Shown: positions 24,939-33,659 of the stretch, one piece after another | Position numbering within the stretch: the first letter of the stretch is position 1 | How the letters are laid out: every line of letters starts with the position of its first letter | Source: CALEMW01 sp035447065 | GTDB lineage: Bacteria; Krumholzibacteriota; Krumholzibacteriia; LZORAL124-64-63 | Reading direction: 5' to 3' | Length of the DNA stretch: 64,000 nt | Assembly: GCA_035447065.1 (NCBI GenBank) | Contig: DAOTGJ010000014.1 | Coordinates: forward strand, 11,405-75,404 | Made by a program: the position numbers and the translations under genes | Notes under the pieces: model-generated | The model's database searches: none | What the model was told of the DNA's origin: nothing | The model's input: the letters and a program-made list of their open reading frames with translations, nothing else

Positions 24939-24967
24939 TTGCGCATCCCGGAGGCATGTCTTAGTGT
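24939..24967 (+). promoter_or_regulatory. Possible sigma-70-like promoter of the outer-membrane protein gene
   Basis: TTGCGC (24939-24944), 17 bases, TAGTGT (24962-24967). A moderate match only; the start would be about 95 bases before the ATG. Confidence 0.35.
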
Positions 24968-25070
24968 AGCGGGCGCTCGCGTGGGGGATGCGAGCCCACC
25001 CCTTGTCCCGGGCCCGCCCGGCGGGACGCTTCGCCAAGTTCCCCGCCCATCAACCAAGAGGTGTTCCATC

Positions 25071-25916
25071 ATGACGAAGGTCGTCCTGACCCTCCTCGCC
25101 GCGCTCATGCTGGCCGGCGCCGCCTTCGCCGCCGAGTCCGAGAAGTCCGCGGACCTGGCCCTGGTCGTCAATCAGAGCGGCTACAGCGACTCCTGGGAGG
25201 GCTCCGAGCTCGGGACCCTGAACTGGACGCTGACGGCCGACATCGCCACCAAGAAGCCCCTGAGCATGAGCACGCTGTGGCAGAACCAGATCAAGCTGGC
25301 CTACGGCAAGACCCGCAACGAGCAGGTCCAGGAGAACGGCTCCAAGGACTGGGGCGACTCCGAGAAGGCCACCGACCGCGTGTTCTGGGAGTCCATGGTG
25401 CTCTTCTCCGAGGGCAACTACGTGAACCCCTACGTGGCGGTCACCTGGGAGAGCCAGTTCCACGACGCCGAGGACAACATCTTCAACCCGTCGCTGCTCG
25501 TGGAGTCGGCCGGTCTGGGCCGCACGCTGCTCAAGAACGAGCAGACCGAGGTCTTCAGCCGTCTGGGTCTGGCCTACCGCCAGCGCTTCATGAAGGGCGC
25601 CGACACGGCCACCGACGCCGGTCTGGACTGGGTCACCGACGTGAGCCACACCTTCAACGAGCAGCTCAAGGCCGTGTCCAAGCTGCGCGTGTTCCAGGCC
25701 CTGACCAGCAGCGCCGACGACGACATCCCGGCGGCCGATCCCGCCAAGGACTACTGGAAGACCACGGACATCGCCTGGGAGACCACCCTGTCGGCCAGCG
25801 TGAGCAAGTACATCCAGACCACGCTGTTCTGGGAAGTGCTGTACGACAAGGAGATCAGCACCGACGCCCGCTGGCGCGACGTGTTCGGCGTGGGTTTCAG
25901 CTATAAGTTGTTCTAG
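25071..25916 (+). CDS. DUF3078-like outer-membrane protein
   Basis: 281 residues with a signal peptide (cut after AFAAES near residue 21-24). The mature part is a series of amphipathic strands rich in Trp/Tyr ('LNWTLTADIATKKPLSM', 'WESMVLFSEGNYVNPYVA', 'DVFGVGFSYKLF') and ends in Phe, the pattern of an outer-membrane beta-barrel. It resembles the DUF3078 family of FCB bacteria, whose function is unknown; that match is by recollection. It is followed after 63 bases by an MscS channel gene in the same direction and may share its transcript. Codon use is strongly biased to GC-ending codons, as in well-expressed genes. Confidence 0.82.
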   Translation: MTKVVLTLLAALMLAGAAFAAESEKSADLALVVNQSGYSDSWEGSELGTLNWTLTADIATKKPLSMSTLWQNQIKLAYGKTRNEQVQENGSKDWGDSEKATDRVFWESMVLFSEGNYVNPYVAVTWESQFHDAEDNIFNPSLLVESAGLGRTLLKNEQTEVFSRLGLAYRQRFMKGADTATDAGLDWVTDVSHTFNEQLKAVSKLRVFQALTSSADDDIPAADPAKDYWKTTDIAWETTLSASVSKYIQTTLFWEVLYDKEISTDARWRDVFGVGFSYKLF

Positions 25917-25979
25917 TCCGAAAAGAAGGAGTGCGTGACCGCGCGTCCGGCGTGCGGCGAGACGGAAGGGAACCCGACG

Positions 25980-26795
25980 ATGCAGACCATCGACGTGGAC
26001 AAGATCTGGACCATGATCACCGAGTTCGCCATGGACTACGGCCTGAGGCTCATCGGGGCGGTGGTGCTGCTCGTGGTGGGCCGCATCGTGGCCGGAGCCC
26101 TGCGCGGCGGCGCCAGGAAGGCGCTCAAGCGCGGCGGCACCGACGAGGCCGTGGTGGCCTTCGCGGGCAGCCTGGCCTACTGGCTGGTGATCGTGGCGGT
26201 GTGGCTGGCCGTGCTCGGCGCCTTCGGCGTGGAGACGGCGTCGCTGGTGGCGGTGCTGGGGGCCGTGGGCTTCGCCGTGGGCTTCGCCCTGCAGGGCTCG
26301 CTCAGCAACTTCGCCGCCGGCATCATGCTGCTGATCTTCCGTCCCTTCCGCATCGGCGACGTGGTGGAGGTGGCGGGCGTGCTGGGCTCCGTGCGCGAGA
26401 TGGCCCTGTTCACGACCATCATCAACACGCCGGACAACATCCGGATCATCGTGCCCAACTCCAAGATCTTCGGCGACATCATCAAGAATATCACGGCCGA
26501 GGAGACCCGGCGGGTGGACATGGTGGTGGGCATCGGCTACGGCTCGGACATCGCCAAGGCCATGGAGATCATCCAGGTCCTCCTGGCGGCGGACGCGCGC
26601 GTGCTGAAGGAGCCGGAGCCGCAGATCGCGGTGGGCGAGCTGGCCGACTCCAGCGTGAACCTGCTGGTGCGGCCCTGGTCCAAGACCTCGGACTACTGGG
26701 GCGTGAAGCTGGACTTCACGCGCGCGGTGAAGGAGGCCTTCGACCGCGAGGGCATCGAGATCCCGTTCCCCCAGGTCACGATGCACAAGGGCTGA
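25980..26795 (+). CDS. Small-conductance mechanosensitive channel, MscS family
   Basis: 271 residues, close to E. coli MscS. Three N-terminal membrane helices (about 18-38, 62-85, 90-118), the last being the Gly/Ala-rich pore helix ('LGAVGFAVGFALQGSLSNFAAG'-like segment), then the beta domain ('RPFRIGDVVEVAGVLGSV') and the alpha/beta vestibule ending near 'IPFPQVTMHKG'. It releases solutes on hypo-osmotic shock. GGAAGGG precedes the ATG at 25980 by seven bases; an earlier in-frame start at 25935 lacks such a site and family similarity. Confidence 0.93.
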   Translation: MQTIDVDKIWTMITEFAMDYGLRLIGAVVLLVVGRIVAGALRGGARKALKRGGTDEAVVAFAGSLAYWLVIVAVWLAVLGAFGVETASLVAVLGAVGFAVGFALQGSLSNFAAGIMLLIFRPFRIGDVVEVAGVLGSVREMALFTTIINTPDNIRIIVPNSKIFGDIIKNITAEETRRVDMVVGIGYGSDIAKAMEIIQVLLAADARVLKEPEPQIAVGELADSSVNLLVRPWSKTSDYWGVKLDFTRAVKEAFDREGIEIPFPQVTMHKG

Positions 26796-26820
26796 GCGCG
26801 CGGTCACGGACCGATGGGAC

Positions 26821-26850
26821 GAGGGGCGGCTCCACGCGGGGCCGCCCCTC
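26821..26850. terminator. 10-bp hairpin between convergent mscS and symporter genes
   Basis: Arms 26821-26830 and 26841-26850 with a ten-base loop; followed on the plus strand by TCTCATG, so only a weak U-tract. Confidence 0.5.
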
Positions 26851-26852
26851 TC

Positions 26853-28199
26853 TCATGCGGGACGTCCGCGCCGCACGCCCGGCAGCAGCACCAGCAGCGA
26901 CGCCGCCAGGCCGGGGAAGATGGCCTCCACGCCGCGCCAGGGCCCGCCTCCGCCCAGCAGCAGCCAGGCGCCGGCCGTGCCCGCCCCCGCGAGCATGGAG
27001 GCGGTGACCCGCCGCGCGCCCGCCACGCGGTCCGTGTGGGCCAGCACCACCGGGCCCAGCAGGGCCGGCGTGCCCAGGCTGCCCAGGTGGTGCCACAGCG
27101 TCACCACGGAGCCGGCCCAGAGCGCCATGGCCACGGCCAGGGCCGACGAGGCCAGCAGCGCCCAGCGCACGGGTCCCAGGCGTTCGTCGTCGTCGCGGCG
27201 CCAGCGGCCCCAGAGGTCGCGGCCGCCGGTGACGGCGGCCAGGAAGGCGTAGGAGTCCACGGTGGACATGATGGTGGCCAGCAGGCCGGCGGTGAACAGG
27301 CCCCGCCACAGGGGCGGCAGCGTGGCGGCGGCCAGCTCCGGGAAGGCCGTCACCGGGTCGGCCAGGTCCGGCAGCACGGCGCGGGCGTAGAGCCCGGCGG
27401 TGGTGGTCAGGAAATCGAACACGATCCAGAAGCCCACGGAGATCAGCAGGCCCGCGCGCGCCGTGCCTTCGCTGCGCGCCGCGTAGCAGCGCTGGTAGAA
27501 CGACGGCTCCACCAGCGTGGCCGCCGCGATCACGTACCACACGGCCACCGCCTGGGCGCCGGCGCCTCCGTCCCACTGCAGATGCGAGGCGGGCAGCGCC
27601 GCCTGCAGCCACGCCCAGCCGCCCCACTTCATGACGCAGGCGGGCACCAGCACCAGGAACCCCGCGAACATCAGCAGGAACTGCACCTTGTCCGTGCCCA
27701 CCACCGCGCGCAGGCCGCCGCGGAAGACGTAGGCGGTGCTCAGGGCCGTGCCCACGGTCACGCCCAGCCAGCGGGGCCAGCCGGTCATGACCTCCAGCAG
27801 CACGCCCAGCATGAGCACGTAGGCCGCCGGCACCGTCATCACGAACAGGGCGCCGGCGCCCAGCAGGGCGGGCGTGCGCCCGAACCGCGCCTCCAGGCGC
27901 TCCGGCAGCGTCAGCACGGCGCTGCGGCGGGCGCGGCGCGCCAGCAGCAGGGCGAAGACCACGGCGTACAGGTAGTAGGGCACGCCGAAGACCAGCCAGT
28001 TGCTCACGCCGTAGGTCCAGGCGTACTCGCCCACGCCCAGGATGCCGCCGTACCACGTGGACACGGTGGTGGCCACGAAGGCGGGCAGGGTGAGGCGGCG
28101 GCCCGCCACGATGTAGTCCGCGGCGTCCTGGGCCGGCGCGCGGAAGAGCCGCGCCACGGTGAAGACCAGGAAGGCCGCGTAGACCGCCGCGAGGATCAT
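26853..28199 (-). CDS. Sodium:solute symporter (SSS family), probable thiamine transporter
   Basis: 448 residues with 12-13 membrane helices. The core shows SSS features: 'DYIVAGRRLTLPAFVATTVSTWYGG' region at 28-52, and 'GLLATIMSTVDSYAFLAA' near 300. Sodium-coupled carriers of this family import small solutes. It is the last gene of a TPP-riboswitch operon, overlaps the thiamine pyrophosphokinase stop by ATGA, and takes the inner-membrane role usually filled by PnuT-type carriers in related operons. Thiamine (or a thiamine precursor) as substrate is inferred from this context; the fold alone does not say so. Confidence 0.88.
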   Translation of the reverse strand: MILAAVYAAFLVFTVARLFRAPAQDAADYIVAGRRLTLPAFVATTVSTWYGGILGVGEYAWTYGVSNWLVFGVPYYLYAVVFALLLARRARRSAVLTLPERLEARFGRTPALLGAGALFVMTVPAAYVLMLGVLLEVMTGWPRWLGVTVGTALSTAYVFRGGLRAVVGTDKVQFLLMFAGFLVLVPACVMKWGGWAWLQAALPASHLQWDGGAGAQAVAVWYVIAAATLVEPSFYQRCYAARSEGTARAGLLISVGFWIVFDFLTTTAGLYARAVLPDLADPVTAFPELAAATLPPLWRGLFTAGLLATIMSTVDSYAFLAAVTGGRDLWGRWRRDDDERLGPVRWALLASSALAVAMALWAGSVVTLWHHLGSLGTPALLGPVVLAHTDRVAGARRVTASMLAGAGTAGAWLLLGGGGPWRGVEAIFPGLAASLLVLLPGVRRGRPA

Positions 28200-28870
28200 G
28201 ACGCCTGGGCGCGCACGGTCACCAGCAGCGAGCCGGCGTCGCAGCGCAGGCGCACCGGGGGCGCGGTCACGCGGTTGCCGGCGGCGCTGGGTCCGCCCCA
28301 GTCCAGGTCCGCGCCGCGCAGAGGCCAGCGCACTCCCAGCAGGGTCACGCCCTTGACGCGGCCGCCGATGGGCGCGAGGGAGACGGTCGTACCCATGGGC
28401 AGGTCCAGGCTCCAGTTCTCCGCGGGCGGCAGGCGGCGGGTCACGCCGCGGTCGTTGACCAGCACCACGTCGCAGGCGTGGGCGAAGCGCTCGGGCAGGG
28501 CCAGGTTGGCCAGGGCGTGGTCCAGGTGGCCGCCGTCGGCGCCCAGCAGGAGCACGCGGCGGCAGCCGTCGGCCACGGCGCGGGCCACGGCCTTCTCGCC
28601 GTCGGTGGTGTCCTGGTCGGGGTCGTGCTCGAAGCGGATGTCGCGGCGGCGAGGCGGCTCGCCCAGGGTGTCGAAGTCGCCCACCACCAGGTCCGGCAGG
28701 CGGGGGAGGTGGTCGTAGGGGCGGCCGGCGCCGTCGGTGCAGACGAAGAGGTCGGCCTGCGCGAGGCAGGCCGACAGCAGGTCGTGCGGGGGCGCCGCGC
28801 CGTCGCAGAGCACCACGGCGAGGCGGCCGGGGACGGCGGGCGGCAGGGACAGGATGGCGGTCACGTCCAT
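28196..28870 (-). CDS. Thiamine pyrophosphokinase
   Basis: 224 residues; transfers pyrophosphate from ATP to thiamine, making TPP. Motifs of the catalytic domain are present in order: 'CTDGAGRPY' near 44, 'VVGDFDTLGE' near 62, 'DQDTTDGEKA' near 84 and 'LLGADGGHLDHALANL' near 107-122; a beta-rich C-terminal domain with the thiamine-binding 'GTTVSLAPIGG' follows. It begins two bases after the TonB receptor stop and overlaps the symporter start. In this position it traps imported thiamine as TPP, the molecule sensed by the upstream riboswitch. Confidence 0.92.
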   Translation of the reverse strand: MDVTAILSLPPAVPGRLAVVLCDGAAPPHDLLSACLAQADLFVCTDGAGRPYDHLPRLPDLVVGDFDTLGEPPRRRDIRFEHDPDQDTTDGEKAVARAVADGCRRVLLLGADGGHLDHALANLALPERFAHACDVVLVNDRGVTRRLPPAENWSLDLPMGTTVSLAPIGGRVKGVTLLGVRWPLRGADLDWGGPSAAGNRVTAPPVRLRCDAGSLLVTVRAQAS

Positions 28871-28872
28871 GA

Positions 28873-31155
28873 TCAGAACTCCGCGTGGAGGCCGGCCAGC
28901 AGGTGGCGGCCGGCGCCGGGAATGAGCCAGCGGCCCTCATACCAGTAGCCGGTGGTCTCGTACTCGCGGTCCAGCACGTTGTTCACGCGCAGGTCCAGGC
29001 GCGTGGTCATGGACGCGGGGCCGAAGGCGCGGCCCAGGTCCAGGCCCAGCGCCACGTCCAGCAGGGCGTAGGCATCGATGGTGCGCTCCTCCAGGCCGAA
29101 GACGTCCAGGAACTGGCGGCCCACGCTGCGCAGGCGCACGCGCGAGTCCAACGCGCCGAAGTCCGACGCCAGGGTCACGCTGGCCAGGTGCTCGGGGAAC
29201 AGGGGCACCGGGTTGCCGGAGAGGTCGCGCTCCTCCACGCCCACCACGTTCCAGGCGTCGTCGTAGAGGGTCTCGTAATAGGTGAAGCGGTCGAACTCGT
29301 CCCAGCTGCGCGAGGCGGCCACGGAGAGGACGTGCGCGTCGGTCAGGCGGGCGGTGAGGCCCAGCTCCACGCCGCGGTGCAGGGTGCGCTCGGCGTTGCC
29401 CTTGACCGGGAAGCCGTCGTCGTCCACGGAGCCGAAGGGCACGATCTCGTCGTCGAAGTTCATCCAGTAGCCGTTGACCGTCAGCGAGACGCGCTCCGCA
29501 CGCCAGCGCAGGCCCAGCTCGTAGTCCAGGGCCTTCTCCGCGCCCACCACGGGGTCGGACCACTGCACGTAGTCCGGCTGGCCGTCGCCGTCCTCGTCGG
29601 TGGGCACGCCGTTGCGGAACAGGGGGGCCACGCCCAGGTCGTCCGGTCCCTGCCAGGTGTCGTACACCTCGCCGTCGGTGGGCTCGCGGTGCGTCACGCC
29701 CACCTGGCCGGACAGGGTGAGGCGGCCGCCCAGGGCCTGCCCGGGCACGTCCCAGGCCAGGCCGCCCTTGGGGTTGAAGAAATCGTAGCTCACCTGGTAG
29801 GCGTGGCGGTCCAGCCCGGTGAAGTTGCCCAGCTCCGCCTGGGCGAAGGCGGCGTCCTTGCGCTGGTACTGCAGGTCGGCCAGCAGGGTGAGGCCGGGCA
29901 GGACCTCGTAGGCCTCGTTGGCGTAGAGCGACCAGGCGGTCTTGTCGCCGTCGTACTCGTAGTAGTCCAGGCCGTGCGCGCGGTCGGCGTAGAGGCCGGC
30001 CACCTCCAGCACCTCGCCGTGGTGGTCGCTGTGGAAGTCGTAGACGTCGCCGCCGGCGATGAGGCGGCCGCCGCGGTGGTCCACCTGCACGTGGCTCACC
30101 AGGCCCAGCTGGTCCTTGTCCACGATCTTGCGGCGCACCAGGTCCACCTCGGCGTCGGGGTCCAGGCCCAGCGTGTGGTCCAGGTTGAAGACCGCGGCGG
30201 TCTCGCCCTCGCGCAGGTTCTCGTAGAAGCCCTCGCCGTGGATCCAGAAGGCCGACGTGCGCAGGGTCACGTTGGACGCCGCCGCGTAGGTGTGGTGCAG
30301 GGCGGCGTGGGGCTGGCGGAAGTCGTCGATGGCGTTGGCGTAGGTCTCGGGGTTGGCGCGGCGGTTCACGGCCAGGTCGTCCTCGTAGGCCGCGTTCCAG
30401 CCGTGCCGGCTGAGCTCGTGGCCGGTGGTCAGGTCCAGGCGCAGCACGTGGTCGCCCAGCAGGGCCTGGCCCTTCCAGTAGAGCCCCCAGAGCTCGCTGG
30501 CGGTGCGGTCGCGGTAGCCGTCGGACTCGATGCGGGACCAGCGCAGCGAGGACTGGAAGCGGTCGGCCAGCAGGCCGGTCTGGTAGGCGCCCATGAGCCG
30601 CCAGGTGCCGTAGGCGCCGCCCATGGCGCTCAGCTCGCCGCGGGGCTCCAGGCTCAGGCGCCGGGTCACCAGGTTCACGCTGCCGCCGATGGCCGGCGCG
30701 CCGCCGCCCATGCTGTTGGTCACGCCGCGCTGCACCTGGATGTCCTGCAGGGCCGACGCGAAGTCGGGCAGGTCCACCCAGTACACCTGGTGGTCCTCGG
30801 GGTCGTTCAGGGGAATGCCGTCGAAGGTCACGCCCACGCGCTTCTGGTCGAACCCGCGGATGTTCAGGTAGGTGTAGCCCACGCCGTTGCCGGCGTCGGA
30901 GAAGGCGTGCAGGCCCGGGGTGTCGGTCAGCAGCATGGGGATGTCCTCCACGCCGATGCGGGCCTGGAGCTCCTCGTGCGGGATGTCCGCGTGGTTCAGA
31001 TGCACATCCGTCTCGTAGCGCGAGGCGGTGATCACCACATCGTCCGTGCGGTGGACCAGGGTGTCCGGCGCGGCGGGGGCGGCCGCCAGCAGCGGGAGGG
31101 GGACGAGCAGGAGGACGGCGCGCGCCAGGGCGGCGCGGAAGGTGCGGATGGTCAT
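28873..31155 (-). CDS. TonB-dependent outer-membrane receptor, probable thiamine receptor
   Basis: 760 residues. Signal peptide (to about AAAPAAPDT), a TonB-box-like 'DDVVITASRYE' at about 35-45, plug domain to about 170 ('YTYLNIRGFDQKRVGVTFDGIPLN', split across the plug core), then a 22-strand barrel ending in AEF with terminal Phe. ATG 31155 is preceded by GAGAGG at six to seven bases. Directly downstream of a TPP riboswitch and upstream of thiamine pyrophosphokinase, so it should take up thiamine or thiamine phosphates across the outer membrane, like OmrA-type receptors of Bacteroidetes. The substrate assignment rests on the riboswitch. Confidence 0.93.
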   Translation of the reverse strand: MTIRTFRAALARAVLLLVPLPLLAAAPAAPDTLVHRTDDVVITASRYETDVHLNHADIPHEELQARIGVEDIPMLLTDTPGLHAFSDAGNGVGYTYLNIRGFDQKRVGVTFDGIPLNDPEDHQVYWVDLPDFASALQDIQVQRGVTNSMGGGAPAIGGSVNLVTRRLSLEPRGELSAMGGAYGTWRLMGAYQTGLLADRFQSSLRWSRIESDGYRDRTASELWGLYWKGQALLGDHVLRLDLTTGHELSRHGWNAAYEDDLAVNRRANPETYANAIDDFRQPHAALHHTYAAASNVTLRTSAFWIHGEGFYENLREGETAAVFNLDHTLGLDPDAEVDLVRRKIVDKDQLGLVSHVQVDHRGGRLIAGGDVYDFHSDHHGEVLEVAGLYADRAHGLDYYEYDGDKTAWSLYANEAYEVLPGLTLLADLQYQRKDAAFAQAELGNFTGLDRHAYQVSYDFFNPKGGLAWDVPGQALGGRLTLSGQVGVTHREPTDGEVYDTWQGPDDLGVAPLFRNGVPTDEDGDGQPDYVQWSDPVVGAEKALDYELGLRWRAERVSLTVNGYWMNFDDEIVPFGSVDDDGFPVKGNAERTLHRGVELGLTARLTDAHVLSVAASRSWDEFDRFTYYETLYDDAWNVVGVEERDLSGNPVPLFPEHLASVTLASDFGALDSRVRLRSVGRQFLDVFGLEERTIDAYALLDVALGLDLGRAFGPASMTTRLDLRVNNVLDREYETTGYWYEGRWLIPGAGRHLLAGLHAEF

Positions 31156-31204
31156 GACCAACCTCTCAGGGTTCGTGCGCTGCGGTCGCTCCGCGGGGCC
31201 GGCA

Positions 31205-31240
31205 CGACAAAGGCCGGTCCCGCAGAGATGGGGCCGGCCT
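31205..31240 (-). terminator. Intrinsic terminator of the TPP riboswitch expression platform
   Basis: On the minus strand the hairpin with arms AGGCCGG / CCGGCCT (31240-31211), extended inside by CCC/GGG pairs, is followed by TTTGTCG. It lies between the aptamer and the receptor start, so TPP-dependent transcription attenuation is the likely mechanism. Confidence 0.65.
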
Positions 31241-31255
31241 GGTGCGGTCGGTGGA

Positions 31256-31345
31256 AGGCCCGTTTCCCTACGCCGGTATGACCCGGATCAGGTGCGGAGG
31301 GTCTTTCTCAGGCGCCTCTCGACGCCACCCCTAACGGTTTCCCTG
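31256..31345 (-). ncRNA. TPP (THI-box) riboswitch
   Basis: The minus strand carries the conserved aptamer core in order: GGGGTG (about 31333-31328), GCGCCTGAGA (31314-31305), then ACCTGATCCGG (31293-31283) and ATACCGGCGTAGGGAA (31280-31265). These are the hallmark TPP-binding segments CUGAGA and CCUGAUCYGG-AUACCRGCGWAGGGA. It controls the receptor, kinase and symporter genes that follow. Confidence 0.95.
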
Positions 31346-31346
31346 G

Positions 31347-31375
31347 ACGATAGAGGTGACCGCCGCGGGTGTCAA
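31347..31375 (-). promoter_or_regulatory. Sigma-70 promoter of the thiamine operon
   Basis: Minus strand TTGACA (31375-31370), 17-base spacer, TATCGT (31352-31347). Transcription would begin near 31340, right at the 5' edge of the TPP aptamer. Confidence 0.7.
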
Positions 31376-31444
31376 GGCGCGGGCTGGCGGGCGCGGTGGG
31401 GCGGTGTTATCGTCCACCATTCGGATTCGGAACGGAGGTCCGCG

Positions 31445-31843
31445 ATGAACGACGCACCGCTGGAACCCCGCGCCGCCGTGGTGGCCGTCGCCGCCGCGTC
31501 GCACCTGTTCGGCCGACGGCCGGAGCTCATGGACGCCCTGGCCGGCGACGCCCGCGTGCAGCGCCTGGCGGTGAACCAGCTCGTGGACCTGGATCCCACG
31601 GCCGACTGGGTGGTGCGCCGCGGCCGCCTGCGCCTGGCGGAGTTCCTGCCCGACGGCCGCGAGATGGCCCACGGGGTGCTGGAGGCCGGGTCCTGCTTCG
31701 TGACCCGCGCCCAGGCCGCATCCGACGACGACGCCCTGGCCGGCGCACCGCTGGCCCGCGACCGGGCCACCCTGATGGCCTTGGGACCCACCGAACTCTG
31801 GCGCCTGGAACCGGGCGCGCTGGGGAGGCACCATGTCCGCTGA
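31445..31843 (+). CDS. Small cyclic-nucleotide-binding-like domain protein
   Basis: 132 residues. The middle resembles the jelly-roll of CRP-type cyclic-nucleotide-binding domains: 'VQRLAVNQLVDLDPTAD', 'VVRRGRLRLAEFLPDGRE', 'GVLEAGSCFVTRAQ' and 'LMALGPTELWRLEP' follow the usual strand order. The phosphate-binding cassette (G-E-x-x-L with Arg-Ala) is not recognisable and there is no DNA-binding domain, so ligand binding is doubtful. GGAGG lies before the ATG. It overlaps the gpmI start by 11 bases, suggesting translational coupling. Family assignment is tentative. Confidence 0.7.
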   Translation: MNDAPLEPRAAVVAVAAASHLFGRRPELMDALAGDARVQRLAVNQLVDLDPTADWVVRRGRLRLAEFLPDGREMAHGVLEAGSCFVTRAQAASDDDALAGAPLARDRATLMALGPTELWRLEPGALGRHHVR

Positions 31844-33404
31844 CCGCACCGCCCGCACCCCCCTGGTCCTGTGCATCCTGGATGGCGTGGGCTGGCGCAC
31901 GGGTCCCGGCAGCGAGCGCGGCAACGCCGTCGCGGCGGCGCATCCCACCTTCTGGCCCGAGCTCCTGGAGCGCTATCCTCACGCCTTGCTGGCCTGCAAG
32001 GGCAACGCCGTGGGCCTGCCCGAGGGACAGATGGGCAACAGCGAGGTGGGGCATCTCACCATCGGCTCCGGCCGCATCATCGACCAGGACCTCAACCGAG
32101 TGACGCGCGCCCTGGCCGACGGCACCCTGACCGCCAAGCCCGAGTGGAACGCCATGGTGAAGCACCTGCGCGACACGGGCGGGCGCCTGCACCTGCTGGG
32201 GCTGGTGTCCGACGGCGGAGTGCACTCGCACATCGACCACCTGGAGGGGATCGTGGCCGCGGCGCGCGACGCCGGCGTGGCCGACATCTGCATCCACGCC
32301 TTCATGGACGGCCGTGACACGGACCCCGAGAGCGGCCTGGGCTTCCTGGAGCGGCTGCAGAAGAACCTGGCCCGCCTGGGCGCCGGCGAGATCGTCAGCG
32401 TGAGCGGCCGCTACTGGGCCATGGACCGCGACAAGCGCTGGGAGCGCGTGGAGCGGGCCTGGAAGATGCTGGTGCACGGCGCGGGCGAGGAGGCGTCGGA
32501 CCCGGTGGAGGCCCTGCGCGCCAGCTACGCCGAGGGCGTGACCGACGAGTTCGTCACCCCCACGGTGATCACCGACGGCGACGGCCTGCCCAAGGCCACC
32601 GTGCGCGACGGCGACGCCGTGTTCTTCTGGAACTTCCGCGCGGACCGCGCCCGGGAGCTGACCTGGGCCTTCCTGCAGGACGGCTTCGACGGCTTTCCGC
32701 GCCCGATCCGTCCCCGGGTGGACTACCTCTGCATGACCGAGTACGACGAGAGCATGGACCTGCCGGTGCTGTTCCGCGCCGAGACCCACCGCAACATCCT
32801 GGCCGACGTCTTCGCCGCCCACGGCATCCGCAACCTGCGCACCGCGGAGACGGAGAAGTACGCCCACGTGACCTACTTCTTCAACGGCGGCCGCGAGGAG
32901 CCCTACCCCGGCGAGGACCGGGAGCTGGTGCCGTCGCCCAAGGTGGCCACCTACGACCAGCAGCCGGAGATGAGCGCGCCCCAGGTGGCGGACATCGTGC
33001 TGCGGGCCGTGCGGGGCGGGGAGCACCAGGTGGTGGTGGTGAACTTCGCCAACGGCGACATGGTGGGCCACACCGGCGATCTGGACGCCGCCACGGCCGC
33101 CTTCCGGACCCTGGACGGCCTGCTGGCCATGATCGTGCCCGAGGTCCTGGAGCGGGACGGCGTGATCCTCATCACCGCCGACCACGGCAACTGCGAGGAG
33201 ATGATCTCGCCCGAGGGCCGGGTGCTGACCAACCACTCCCTCAACCCGGTGCCGTTCCTGGTGGTGGGGAAGGAGTTCGAGGGGCGCAAGTCGTTGGCGG
33301 ACGGCGAGTTCGGCCTGAAGGACATCGCCCCGACCATGCTGGAGCTGCTGGGGCTGCCGCGGCCGGAGGAGATGAGCGGGCGCTCGATCGTCAGCGGTCG
33401 CTGA
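31833..33404 (+). CDS. gpmI: 2,3-bisphosphoglycerate-independent phosphoglycerate mutase
   Basis: 523 residues, the normal length; interconverts 3- and 2-phosphoglycerate in glycolysis and gluconeogenesis. Alkaline-phosphatase-superfamily fold with metal site 'LCILDGVGW' near 11-19, phosphorylated Ser in 'QMGNSEVGHL' near 66-75, the mutase-specific inserted domain (about 85-310, 'FMDGRDTDPESG'), and C-terminal metal residues 'NFANGDMVGHTG' and 'ITADHGNCEEM'. GGGGAGG precedes the ATG. It is coupled to the small upstream gene and followed by 255 bases without a gene. Confidence 0.97.
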   Translation: MSADRTARTPLVLCILDGVGWRTGPGSERGNAVAAAHPTFWPELLERYPHALLACKGNAVGLPEGQMGNSEVGHLTIGSGRIIDQDLNRVTRALADGTLTAKPEWNAMVKHLRDTGGRLHLLGLVSDGGVHSHIDHLEGIVAAARDAGVADICIHAFMDGRDTDPESGLGFLERLQKNLARLGAGEIVSVSGRYWAMDRDKRWERVERAWKMLVHGAGEEASDPVEALRASYAEGVTDEFVTPTVITDGDGLPKATVRDGDAVFFWNFRADRARELTWAFLQDGFDGFPRPIRPRVDYLCMTEYDESMDLPVLFRAETHRNILADVFAAHGIRNLRTAETEKYAHVTYFFNGGREEPYPGEDRELVPSPKVATYDQQPEMSAPQVADIVLRAVRGGEHQVVVVNFANGDMVGHTGDLDAATAAFRTLDGLLAMIVPEVLERDGVILITADHGNCEEMISPEGRVLTNHSLNPVPFLVVGKEFEGRKSLADGEFGLKDIAPTMLELLGLPRPEEMSGRSIVSGR

Positions 33405-33659
33405 GGAATCGGTCGGAAATCAGCCATCTCTTTGCAGGATCGTTCGTTAATTTTGCGTGAGTCGATGGACTTTGCACGGACCGGGTGATACTATTCGCAG
33501 CTAACACGGAAGGTCGCCGCGTGCGGCCGCGAGCTTGCCCGTCTTCCACTCGCACATGCGCCCTTAACTTGACATGTCATGGTTCCGTGTATGCCCGTGT
33601 CCCTGCGCACTCGTCCTGTTTGCGTGAGCCAGAGTGCCCAAGCTGAGGAGTCTGTCAGC

